From the NCBI GenBank assembly GCA_023265535.1, contig JAHFTI010000155.1, positions 1-8,559 of the forward strand: DNA of 8,559 bases, given 5' to 3'. Positions 1-6,528 of this stretch are shown here, in pieces. The position numbers and the translations under genes are program-made. The notes under the pieces were generated by a model. The model was not told the origin of the DNA. It ran no database searches and saw only the letters and a list, made by a program, of their open reading frames with translations. The stretch comes from Opitutaceae bacterium (GTDB taxonomy: Bacteria > Verrucomicrobiota > Verrucomicrobiia > Opitutales > Opitutaceae). The number at the start of each line of letters is the position of its first letter. Position 1 is the first letter of the stretch.

Positions 1-870
1 TATTTGCCGCTTTCCAAAGCCAGCTATGATCGGTGGATTGCGGGCCTCAATGCCAGGCCGTCGCAACCGTTTGATGCTCCCGACCAATGTGTCTGGCATG
101 CCCCGAGCAGGACCTGGTTCATCTCCAATCTCGGAGGAGGCATCTCCCTCGCCAAGGATGCCTATGGCTGGATCACCCGGGTCGATGAAACGGGCAAGGT
201 CCTGGATCCCTTTTGGCTTGGACTGGCCGAGCGCATGCATGCGCCTTCCGGCATGGTGGCGACCGCCCAACACCTTTACGTGTGCGACCGGGAGGGCGTG
301 TATGAGATTGAAATCGCTCAACGGGAAATCACGAATTTTTATCCGATTCCGCAGGGCCAGTTCATCAACGACATCGCGCTGGCGGCGAATGGTGATCTCT
401 ACGTCTCGGACTTTTTTGCCAACCGGATCTATCGCTTGCCGAAGCCCACGCGAGTGGCCGAGGTCTGGCTGGAGACGGAGCGCTTGGAGGCGCCTGACGG
501 GCTATATATTGATGACGGGAAACTCATCGTGGCCTCCTGGGGCGTGCTCAGCGAACCCGGGACGTTCAACACCTCGAAAAAGGGCGATGTGCTCAAAATA
601 GACCTGAAGACCAAGGCGATCGAGATGCTGTCGAAGGAGGCGGGAAACCTGGAGGGCATCACCAAGGCCGGCGACTTCTACTACATCACTGATTGGGCGG
701 TCGGCAAGTTGCTCAAGGTTCATGGCGGAACCGGCAAGATCAGTGAGGTGCTCACCGGCCTGCAGAACCCGACTGATCCCGGTTATGCCGCTGAGCTGGG
801 CGTCGTCGCCTTTCCGCAGCACAGTACAAATCAGATTCTCTATTTCCGGGTGGAGAATCCCGTGAAGTGA
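1..870 (+). CDS. SMP-30/gluconolactonase-like beta-propeller protein (5' end cut by window)
   Basis: The reading frame is open from base 1 (TAT, then TTG at 4), so the true start, and probably a signal peptide, lies just outside the window. About 289 codons are present, close to a full mature protein for this family. The protein reads as repeated beta-propeller blades. A 'SNLGGG' strand near the start is followed by 'PSGMV...LYVCDREGVYEIE', then 'FINDIALAANGDLYVSD' (about bases 361-411), 'APDGLYIDDGKLIVASWG' (about 490-543) and 'LEGITKAGDFYYITDW' (about 649-696). The 'ND...G.LYVSD' and 'PDGL' blade patterns are those of SMP-30/gluconolactonase/LRE and NHL-type propellers. Relatives hydrolyse sugar lactones using a divalent metal, but many have no assigned substrate, so the reaction here is inference. 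A start at TTG 4 is unlikely, because no ribosome-binding site can be seen. It ends 24 bp before the phosphoesterase gene and is probably co-transcribed with it. Confidence 0.8.
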   Translation, partial: YLPLSKASYDRWIAGLNARPSQPFDAPDQCVWHAPSRTWFISNLGGGISLAKDAYGWITRVDETGKVLDPFWLGLAERMHAPSGMVATAQHLYVCDREGVYEIEIAQREITNFYPIPQGQFINDIALAANGDLYVSDFFANRIYRLPKPTRVAEVWLETERLEAPDGLYIDDGKLIVASWGVLSEPGTFNTSKKGDVLKIDLKTKAIEMLSKEAGNLEGITKAGDFYYITDWAVGKLLKVHGGTGKISEVLTGLQNPTDPGYAAELGVVAFPQHSTNQILYFRVENPVK

Positions 871-894
871 GGAATCAGCCCACCTCCGCGCCCC

Positions 895-2307
895 ATGAAA
901 CTCCACACCTTCTTTGCCGCAGTCCTCTTGCAGGCCTGCGGCCTATGCTCCCTCGGTCTTTGCGGCCAGATTGTGTACCCGTGGCGCGCCACCACCGCGA
1001 TTGTGAAGGCAGGCGAAAGTTTTGAGGTTTGGTTCAATGCCGATGCGGGCCAGACGGTGTCCTCGATCATCCTGCGCGGCCCTTACAGCACCCTCACGCC
1101 CGAGATGGCCCCGCCCGTCACGGGCCGCTGGGTTTATGATGAAAGCTCGGGCAACACCTTCAACACACGGATCCGGGTCACCGTGCCCGCGCATTCCTTT
1201 GCAGACCGTTATGACCTCATCCTGAAGACCTCCTCGGGAGACGAGATTTCCACGGGGGCCGCAAAGGTGGTCAGGCACTACAAGGGTGGTTATTACATCA
1301 TGCATATCTCCGACGTGCACCGCTGGCAGGGCGGGCACGACGGCGTACTGCTCCTTCGCAAGGTGTCCGCGATCCTTGACATCGCCAACATCATTGGCCC
1401 GGAGCTCCTTTTCGAGACCGGCGACAACATGTACAACGTGGTGAATCATCCGGAACGCGAAAGCTCCTATTTTCACGGACTGCCCGCGGAAGGGATCAAG
1501 GGGATGCACGACACCTCGGCCGCGACGTTCATGGTGGCCGGAAATCACGATACCCCCAGCAACAATTCAGCCCAGGACAAGGACCTGGCCGCTACGGCGC
1601 GGTTTTACAACCGCTACTACGGACTGCACGCGTATCATTTTCGCTACGGAAACGGACGCTTCATGGTGCTCAACGACGCCTGGGTCGGCTTCGACAACTC
1701 TTCCCAGAGTGCAGCCGCGGCGTCCTGGCTGGCCTCGGTGGGCCGCGGAAACTTCAGGGTCGTGGCCGCCCATATCAAGGACGCACGCCTGGATAAAATT
1801 CGCGAGGCAACCGATCCGGACCTGATCCTCGCAGGACACACCCATCACAGCGCCAACGGAAATCCGCATCCCTCGCCAGGCAGGGCCAGGCAATACATCG
1901 CCAGTGCCGTGAGGGAGCCCCAATATTTTGAATTCAATCTGTTCAGGGTCGATGGGGAAACCGGGAACTTTGAGGCGGTGGGCGGCCCCTCCGCCCGAGT
2001 GCCTGTCATCGAGAATCCCACGCGGGAGAGTATTGCAAATCCCGCCAGCTGGGTGCCCATGCTGCAGCTCAGCTTCGCCCGGGAAAACCAGGGCGGCTCC
2101 TCCTCGAACACAGCCACCCTGACCAACAAATATGATTTTCCGTTAACGGGCGCCCGCGTGCGCTTCGTCATGAAAAAGGGCTCCTATGCGGTCACCGCCG
2201 GCCTCATCGAGCAGACACTGGAAAACGACTCTGTCAGCGTCCTTGATGTGTCGGTTGACCTGCCTCCAAGGAGCACGACCACCGTGAGCATAGGACCGAG
2301 ACCCTGA
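895..2307 (+). CDS. Exported calcineurin-like metallophosphoesterase with flanking beta domains
   Basis: Predicted dinuclear-metal phosphoesterase of 470 residues. The start at 895 gives a lysine plus a hydrophobic segment (residues 3-22), a signal peptide for export. 'LQAC' at 12-15 could be read as a lipobox, but the stretch before it is very short, so a periplasmic protein is about as likely as a lipoprotein. Residues about 25-130 look like an all-beta (Ig-like) domain. The catalytic core follows with every expected motif in order: D140-x-H142 ('HISDVH'), G-D177-N ('ETGDN'), G-N217-H218-D219, H293 ('AAHIK') and G-H315-T-H317. These are the metal and phosphate ligands of the calcineurin-like superfamily, so activity is likely intact. 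Residues about 385-470 form a second beta-rich tail of unknown role. The substrate (nucleotide, phosphodiester or phosphomonoester) cannot be told from sequence. The leader has no Shine-Dalgarno match; the bases before ATG are C-rich. It lies between the propeller gene and a second phosphatase gene. Confidence 0.88.
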   Translation: MKLHTFFAAVLLQACGLCSLGLCGQIVYPWRATTAIVKAGESFEVWFNADAGQTVSSIILRGPYSTLTPEMAPPVTGRWVYDESSGNTFNTRIRVTVPAHSFADRYDLILKTSSGDEISTGAAKVVRHYKGGYYIMHISDVHRWQGGHDGVLLLRKVSAILDIANIIGPELLFETGDNMYNVVNHPERESSYFHGLPAEGIKGMHDTSAATFMVAGNHDTPSNNSAQDKDLAATARFYNRYYGLHAYHFRYGNGRFMVLNDAWVGFDNSSQSAAAASWLASVGRGNFRVVAAHIKDARLDKIREATDPDLILAGHTHHSANGNPHPSPGRARQYIASAVREPQYFEFNLFRVDGETGNFEAVGGPSARVPVIENPTRESIANPASWVPMLQLSFARENQGGSSSNTATLTNKYDFPLTGARVRFVMKKGSYAVTAGLIEQTLENDSVSVLDVSVDLPPRSTTTVSIGPRP

Positions 2308-2374
2308 ACGGCGCTCGCACTCTCTTTCACCCGGACTCAGCTCCACCCCGACCTCCACTCCCCTCACACCCACC

Positions 2375-3178
2375 ATGCCCCGTCTCCTCCTGTTCGTGCT
2401 GCTGGCCCTTTTGCAGGCCTTGCCGTGCACCGCCGCTCTTCGCATCTACTATCTGCGCCACGCCGAGGGTGGACACAATGTGGTGAAGGCGTGGGCAGAT
2501 AAACCCAAGGAGAGCTGGCCTTCCTATGTGGGCGATCCCAACCAGTTCACGCCGCTCGGCCTGGAGCAGGTCGAAAAGGTGGCCCCCCGGCTGAGCTCCC
2601 TGCACTTCGATTTCATCGCCGTCAGTCCCTACTGGCGCACACGCAATACCATCCTGCCCTACCTGCTCAGCACCCGGACGCAGGCCGAGATCTGGCCGGA
2701 GCTGGGGGAATTTGCCGGGCTCAGTGTCACCTTCCTGGGCAAACCCGATCTTCCGCCGCCGGAGAAGGACCTCTACAAGGGGCGCGTGATTGAACTGCCC
2801 CAGAATGAGCAGGGAGTTTTCCTCGTCCGCGAAGACCGTCCCCGGGAGTTTAACGTGCCCAAGGATGGCCCTCAGGCAGGGGCGAACCTTGAGGCCATTC
2901 TTGGTCAGGCGATCACCCAGCTAAAGGCTCGCTTCGCCGGCTCCGATAAAACGGTCCTGCTGGTGGGACACGGCAATTCCGGGAAGGCCCTTCTGCAACG
3001 TCTCATCAACCAGAAACTCCCGCCCAAGCTCGTCATGGAAAATGTCAGTCTCTGGATGGTTGAGGAGCAGGCTGATGGCAGCTTTGCGCTCAGGCTATTC
3101 AACAACGCAGCTTGGCCTGTGGCCCCTCAGGAAGGGCAGGCTCCTTCCGCCCCCAAGGTTCAGGAGCCGGCCAAGTAA
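2375..3178 (+). CDS. Exported histidine phosphatase family protein (phosphoglycerate mutase-like fold)
   Basis: A 267-residue protein with a clear signal peptide: M-P-R, then a leucine-rich stretch to about residue 17, with likely cleavage near 'CTA-A' (20/21). The mature protein begins almost at once with the catalytic RHG-type motif 'YYLRHAEGGHN', in which H29 would be the phosphorylated nucleophile and R28 a phosphate ligand. The second arginine motif is 'SPYWRTRNT' (R88). The second catalytic histidine is in 'LVGHGNSGKALL' (H199), followed by the 'ENVSLW' strand usual in the family. A charged insert at about 120-170 ('KDLYKGRV...REDRPREF') separates the two halves. The tail from about 250 is rich in Pro, Ala and Gln and looks disordered. 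All residues needed for phosphatase chemistry are visible; the substrate is unknown. Export argues against a glycolytic mutase and for phosphomonoester hydrolysis in the periplasm. It starts 67 bp after the metallophosphoesterase gene, across a C-rich gap with no Shine-Dalgarno, and is followed by the tandem hairpins at 3194-3257. Confidence 0.86.
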   Translation: MPRLLLFVLLALLQALPCTAALRIYYLRHAEGGHNVVKAWADKPKESWPSYVGDPNQFTPLGLEQVEKVAPRLSSLHFDFIAVSPYWRTRNTILPYLLSTRTQAEIWPELGEFAGLSVTFLGKPDLPPPEKDLYKGRVIELPQNEQGVFLVREDRPREFNVPKDGPQAGANLEAILGQAITQLKARFAGSDKTVLLVGHGNSGKALLQRLINQKLPPKLVMENVSLWMVEEQADGSFALRLFNNAAWPVAPQEGQAPSAPKVQEPAK

Positions 3179-3193
3179 GCGAGCCCGCGGATT

Positions 3194-3221
3194 TTTGTCG
3201 GCCCCAACAAGGGCTGACAAA
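3194..3221 (+). other. Hairpin downstream of the phosphatase gene (first of a tandem pair)
   Basis: Inverted repeat TTTGTCGGCCC / GGGCTGACAAA with arms at 3194-3204 and 3211-3221 and a 6-base loop (CAACAA). The 11 pairs include one G-U. It starts 16 bp after the stop codon at 3178 and ends one base before the next hairpin. No T run follows on either strand, so it is not a textbook terminator by itself. It may protect the 3' end or add to termination. Confidence 0.5.
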
Positions 3222-3222
3222 C

Positions 3223-3257
3223 AAAAGCCCAGTGTCCGATTAGGACACTGGGCTTTT
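3223..3257 (+). terminator. Bidirectional rho-independent terminator between convergent genes
   Basis: Perfect 15-bp inverted repeat: AAAAGCCCAGTGTCC (3223-3237), loop GATTA (3238-3242), GGACACTGGGCTTTT (3243-3257). On the + strand the GC core is followed by TTTTTGTTT. On the - strand it is followed by TTTTGTTTGT. It sits between the + strand phosphatase stop (3178) and the - strand receptor stop (3282), so it can end both transcripts. Confidence 0.9.
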
Positions 3258-3281
3258 TGTTTAGCACTTGTCGGGACTGTG

Positions 3282-6200
3282 TCAGAACTTCGTGCTGACC
3301 GTGAGATCATACGTGCGGGGCTGCACGTAGATCCGCTGCAGGATGTGCGGTGTGCCGTTGCCGAAGTCGACCGCGCTGTTGGGATAGGGGTCCGACTTGT
3401 CGAGCAGGTTGCGCACCCTGAGGGAGACCTCCCAATTCATGGATTTACCCATGACCTTCCGCTTCCAGGAATAGCTGGTGAAGGCATCCGTCACCAGGGA
3501 ATCCTCGCCCATGAAGGGGTTCTTCACATCGAAGGTTCCCGCAACTTCCGGGTAGCCGATGGCGGGAGCCTGGCGCCAGCGTGCGCTGCCGCCCGTGCGC
3601 AGGCCCTTGAGCGGGCCCGAGTCGATGAGGTAGCTTCCGATCAGATTCACGAGCCAGTTGTTGCCGCGGATTCGGGGACCTCCGACCTGGGCCTCATGGT
3701 AGGCCAGGCGGCGTTCGATGCCCACGATATAGTCGCCGATGGTGCGCGTGGGATTGTAGGCCGGGTTGGCGATCAGGGCCTTGATGGTCGGATCGTCACG
3801 GTATGGGAGCACGTACTGTTCGTACCAGGGCCGTGTGAACTTGTAGGTGCTGTTCAGCACCGAGTCGTTGTAGGACACGTTCATCATGAGCCGCAGCCGC
3901 TTGGTGGGATTGATGGTGGCCTCCAGTTCGTAGCCCGAGGTCTTGTCCGACTCCACGTCGGTCCAGAGTTGGTTGCCCGTGTAGTTGGCGAAGCGGGGGG
4001 AGCCGGCGACCTTGTCCGCGTAGCCGTTGAGCGCCATGCCCTCGAGGTACCTCTCGACATAGCCGTTCTGCCGGGCCATTTCGATGCCGATGGCGCCGTC
4101 GCGCAGGGGGTTTGAGATGCGGTTCACGAGCTCATTGCTGAAGTAATTCAGCTTCACAATCAGGCGGTCGTTGAAGAAGAAACCACGCATGCCCAGGTCA
4201 TAGCCCACGCCCTCCTGGTCGGGCAGGTTCCTGCCGAAGATGTCGTAATCGGTGCCGGCAGCGGCCACGGTGTTCGAGGCGGTGTTGGCATAGACATCGA
4301 GCCACTTGACGACCTTGAGCACCGCACCGAAGTTGTGGTTCTTGACGGAGGAGGTGGTCGGAGCGCTGAACGCACCCTCACCGCGGCCATTGAACGCCTT
4401 GGTGACCGGATTTTGCGAGAAGACAAAGTTCTTGGAACTGATGTCATCACGGCGCATGCCTGCGGTGAGCACCAACCGTTTGGAGAACACTTCCCATTGA
4501 CCGATGGCCGCGTAGGACTTGGTGGTGTTCGGCGCATAGACCGGATTCAGGCGATTCACGAAGCCCGAGGTGATCGTGGGTACAACGCCTCCCGGGATGG
4601 CCGCGTTGGCCGCCTGATTGATGGTCATGTTGTTGTAGTCGAGGGCGGGAAAAGTCACCCCTCCGCCGGGAACCAGGTAATAGCGACGGCGGATTTGATT
4701 CTGGGTGTCTGCGAGAACGCCCGTCGTCAGCACCGAGGTCGTGGTCATTTCCTCCGGTTGGGTGAAAAAGCTGTCGACCGACCTGTAGTAGTGGAAGGCG
4801 ACCGCCGTGAATTTGCCGAGGTCAAAACCCTTGAAGGGCTCGATGCGGCTCAGGTCGATCTGGTGGGTCAGGGTGGCCCTGAACTGCCGGGTCGACGTTT
4901 CGCGGCGCTCCAGCTTGGCGTTGCCTTCGACGTAGGGAACCCCGAAGTAGGGGTTGAGGGGCTTCGTCTGGTCGGGATTGCTCGATGCCAGCTGGGCGGG
5001 GAGATAGTAGTTCGGATCGATGAAGACCTCGTAGTCGCCGCGGGTGATCGGCTGCCAGTCCTCGTTGAACACGTCCTCATACGCTGCTGCCACCTCGCCA
5101 TAGGTGTTTCTCAGGAGCTTCTGCTGCCAGGAGGCGGTGAGTTTCTTGTAGTTGGTGTCAAAATGCTCCGAAGGCCCGGGCACCATGGTGTCGAGGGGGA
5201 AGTCCACGCCGGGGATGATGGTGTCTGGCGAGATGCTGGTGCTGTTCTGGTAGAGGTTGTTGACGTACGCCTCTGCACCCCTGGATTTCCATTTCCAGTT
5301 CTGCACGCCCAGCTCCGGGGCGTTCATGATGTAAACGAGATAATTGCTGGTCGAGAAGGTCTGCGTGACGCCTGTGATGGCATTGCGGGCCGTGTTGCGC
5401 GCAGTGGTGCTGCCGGAGGTGACCAGGAGGTTGTCGATCCTGTTCGCCTTCTCGTAGGGGGACAGGGGGGATTTGAGCCAGGAGGAGACGCTATCGTACG
5501 CCAGGTAGGCGCGGGGAATGGATTCCTCGATCTGGCCCTTCTCCAGGCTGATGTTGATCGTGGCGCCCGTGAAAGGCTTCAGCGTGAAGTTCAGATAGGC
5601 CGAGTTTCTCCGCATGTACTGCAGGTCGCGCGGCGTGCGCTGGTCGGTGGTCAGCGCGGCGAACCGCACGGCCAGCTTTTGGGGGACGATGATCTGGTTG
5701 ATATCGATGGTGGCACGGGTGGAGCCCTCCGAGTCGATGCGTGTCTCCAGGCGGACGCTGTTGGCGTCGAAGCGGCCCATTTTGTTGGTCGCATCCAAGC
5801 CGCCGCCGACGGAGCCAAGGCCAAAGAGCAGGGAGTTGGGTCCGCGGGACTGGGTGACCGTCTCGGTGTTGAAGTTGTCCACCTTGACGCGGCTGGTGAA
5901 AAAGTTGTTCGTCAGGGTGGAGGAGGTGAAGCCGCGCACCATGTAAGGTGTGCTGTTGCGCGTTGCCACCATCTCGGGGTCGGAAGCGTCGCCCTTGAAC
6001 TCACGGGTGCTGGGCAGGAATTCCAGGGCGTCCTGGTAATTCACCGCACCGATGTCCTTCATGAACTCCTCGGTGAGAATCGAAATCGGATTTGCGAGAT
6101 CGCGGACCTGGGATTTGAGCTGCGTGCCGGAGAGCGTCTCCGAGGCATAATATCCGTTTGTGGCGTCGGCAGTCACGACGAAGGGGTTCAACACAACCTC

Positions 6201-6296
6201 CTCCGGTTCCTTCTCGACCGCCTGCAGCGGAATCGCGGCCAGGCTTGCCAGCATTAGAAGATGAAGACTGGGGTTGCGGAATGGTCTGGTGTTCAT
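3282..6296 (-). CDS. TonB-dependent outer-membrane receptor
   Basis: A 1004-residue receptor that would bring a large ligand across the outer membrane using TonB energy. The start at 6296 gives a signal peptide (residues 1-26, 'LASLAAIPLQA', cleavage after A26). The mature N-terminus has acidic residues then 'VVLNPFVVTAD' (34-44), a TonB-box-like stretch common in verrucomicrobial receptors. The plug domain follows: 'ISILTEEFMKDIGA' (71-84), 'YMVRGF' (118-123) and 'RGPNSLLFGLGSVGGGLD' (151-168). From about residue 175 to the end are alternating aromatic strands typical of a 22-stranded barrel, closing with 'RTYDLTVSTKF'; the terminal Phe fits barrel insertion. There is no N-terminal carboxypeptidase-like or signalling extension, which argues against a SusC type or a sigma-regulating transducer. 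The ligand is unknown. The sulfatase and GH71/99-like genes upstream point to an oligosaccharide, but iron complexes cannot be excluded. The leader is C-rich with no Shine-Dalgarno, and transcription probably ends at the 3223-3257 hairpin. Confidence 0.92.
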   Translation of the reverse strand: MNTRPFRNPSLHLLMLASLAAIPLQAVEKEPEEVVLNPFVVTADATNGYYASETLSGTQLKSQVRDLANPISILTEEFMKDIGAVNYQDALEFLPSTREFKGDASDPEMVATRNSTPYMVRGFTSSTLTNNFFTSRVKVDNFNTETVTQSRGPNSLLFGLGSVGGGLDATNKMGRFDANSVRLETRIDSEGSTRATIDINQIIVPQKLAVRFAALTTDQRTPRDLQYMRRNSAYLNFTLKPFTGATINISLEKGQIEESIPRAYLAYDSVSSWLKSPLSPYEKANRIDNLLVTSGSTTARNTARNAITGVTQTFSTSNYLVYIMNAPELGVQNWKWKSRGAEAYVNNLYQNSTSISPDTIIPGVDFPLDTMVPGPSEHFDTNYKKLTASWQQKLLRNTYGEVAAAYEDVFNEDWQPITRGDYEVFIDPNYYLPAQLASSNPDQTKPLNPYFGVPYVEGNAKLERRETSTRQFRATLTHQIDLSRIEPFKGFDLGKFTAVAFHYYRSVDSFFTQPEEMTTTSVLTTGVLADTQNQIRRRYYLVPGGGVTFPALDYNNMTINQAANAAIPGGVVPTITSGFVNRLNPVYAPNTTKSYAAIGQWEVFSKRLVLTAGMRRDDISSKNFVFSQNPVTKAFNGRGEGAFSAPTTSSVKNHNFGAVLKVVKWLDVYANTASNTVAAAGTDYDIFGRNLPDQEGVGYDLGMRGFFFNDRLIVKLNYFSNELVNRISNPLRDGAIGIEMARQNGYVERYLEGMALNGYADKVAGSPRFANYTGNQLWTDVESDKTSGYELEATINPTKRLRLMMNVSYNDSVLNSTYKFTRPWYEQYVLPYRDDPTIKALIANPAYNPTRTIGDYIVGIERRLAYHEAQVGGPRIRGNNWLVNLIGSYLIDSGPLKGLRTGGSARWRQAPAIGYPEVAGTFDVKNPFMGEDSLVTDAFTSYSWKRKVMGKSMNWEVSLRVRNLLDKSDPYPNSAVDFGNGTPHILQRIYVQPRTYDLTVSTKF

Positions 6297-6336
6297 GGGG
6301 TGGTGTAAGGTGTCGGGACGAGGGGTAGGTTACGTT

Positions 6337-6410
6337 GGGTGGGGGAGGGCTGGGTCTGACCGGGGAGGGAGGGTATGCAGCAGGTTGGGTTGGGATCTGC
6401 GGGGATGGGG
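6337..6410 (+). other. Cluster of G-quadruplex motifs on the template strand of the receptor leader
   Basis: Eleven runs of three or more G lie in 74 bases of the + strand. The run from 6337 to 6354 fits a canonical quadruplex with loops of 1, 1 and 2 bases. The runs from 6387 to 6410 fit a second with loops of 2, 6 and 2. The runs 6352-6373 give an overlapping third with loops of 7, 1 and 1. The cluster ends 41 bp upstream of the receptor ATG. The pattern is seen directly; folding and any regulatory role are inference. Confidence 0.6.
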
Positions 6411-6471
6411 TATCCGAGGCAGTGAGTCTCCAGCCTACTTCCGTACCTTCGCATATTTCGGGAGCTGCCAA

Positions 6472-6491
6472 CATCCCCTCTTAGGGGGATG
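6472..6491 (-). terminator. Possible weak terminator or leader hairpin after the GH71/99-like gene
   Basis: Inverted repeat CATCCCC (6472-6478) / GGGGATG (6485-6491) with a 6-base loop, 37 bp downstream of the hydrolase stop. The 7-bp stem is not followed by a T run on the - strand (TTGGCAG comes next), so termination would be weak at best. It could equally be part of the receptor leader. Confidence 0.3.
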
Positions 6492-6528
6492 CGTGGGGGA
6501 GCGGGTGGATTCTGGTGTCGGCGCGGCC

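Larger units (their letters stand above)
6297..6528 (-). promoter_or_regulatory. 232-bp gap upstream of the receptor gene, likely holding its promoter and leader
   Basis: This gap separates the GH71/99-like stop from the receptor start, both on the - strand. Going towards the receptor it holds a small hairpin (6472-6491), one short AT-rich patch (around 6452-6459), then a strongly C-rich leader (about 6300-6410), which is G-rich on the + strand. I find no convincing -35/-10 pair and no Shine-Dalgarno before the ATG; the last bases are CACCACCCC. The presence of a separate promoter is inferred from gap size only. Confidence 0.45.

Noticed and set aside
943..1548. A 201-codon open frame on the - strand inside the metallophosphoesterase gene.
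   Set aside because: The + strand frame carries the full set of catalytic motifs; the antisense product has none and no plausible start context.
3042..4115. A 357-codon open frame on the + strand crossing the terminator into the receptor region.
   Set aside because: It overlaps the end of the phosphatase gene, passes through the perfect terminator hairpin, and is again in codon register with the receptor on the other strand. No domain is recognisable.
4335..6257. A 640-codon open frame on the + strand opposite the TonB receptor gene.
   Set aside because: It runs in exact codon register with the receptor, so its stops would need TTA, CTA or TCA codons in the receptor, which are rare in GC-rich genes. 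The translation has no recognisable domain, while the receptor has a signal peptide, plug and barrel.
6001..6474. A 157-codon open frame on the - strand covering the gap and the start of the receptor.
   Set aside because: It overlaps the receptor in another frame and its N-terminal half is proline- and serine-rich translation of the C-rich leader, with no recognisable domain.
6443..6475. Possible promoter for the receptor: TTGGCA with the AT-rich AAATAT patch on the - strand.
   Set aside because: The two elements are only about 10 bp apart, far below the usual 17, and the spacing also does not fit a sigma-54 -24/-12 site.
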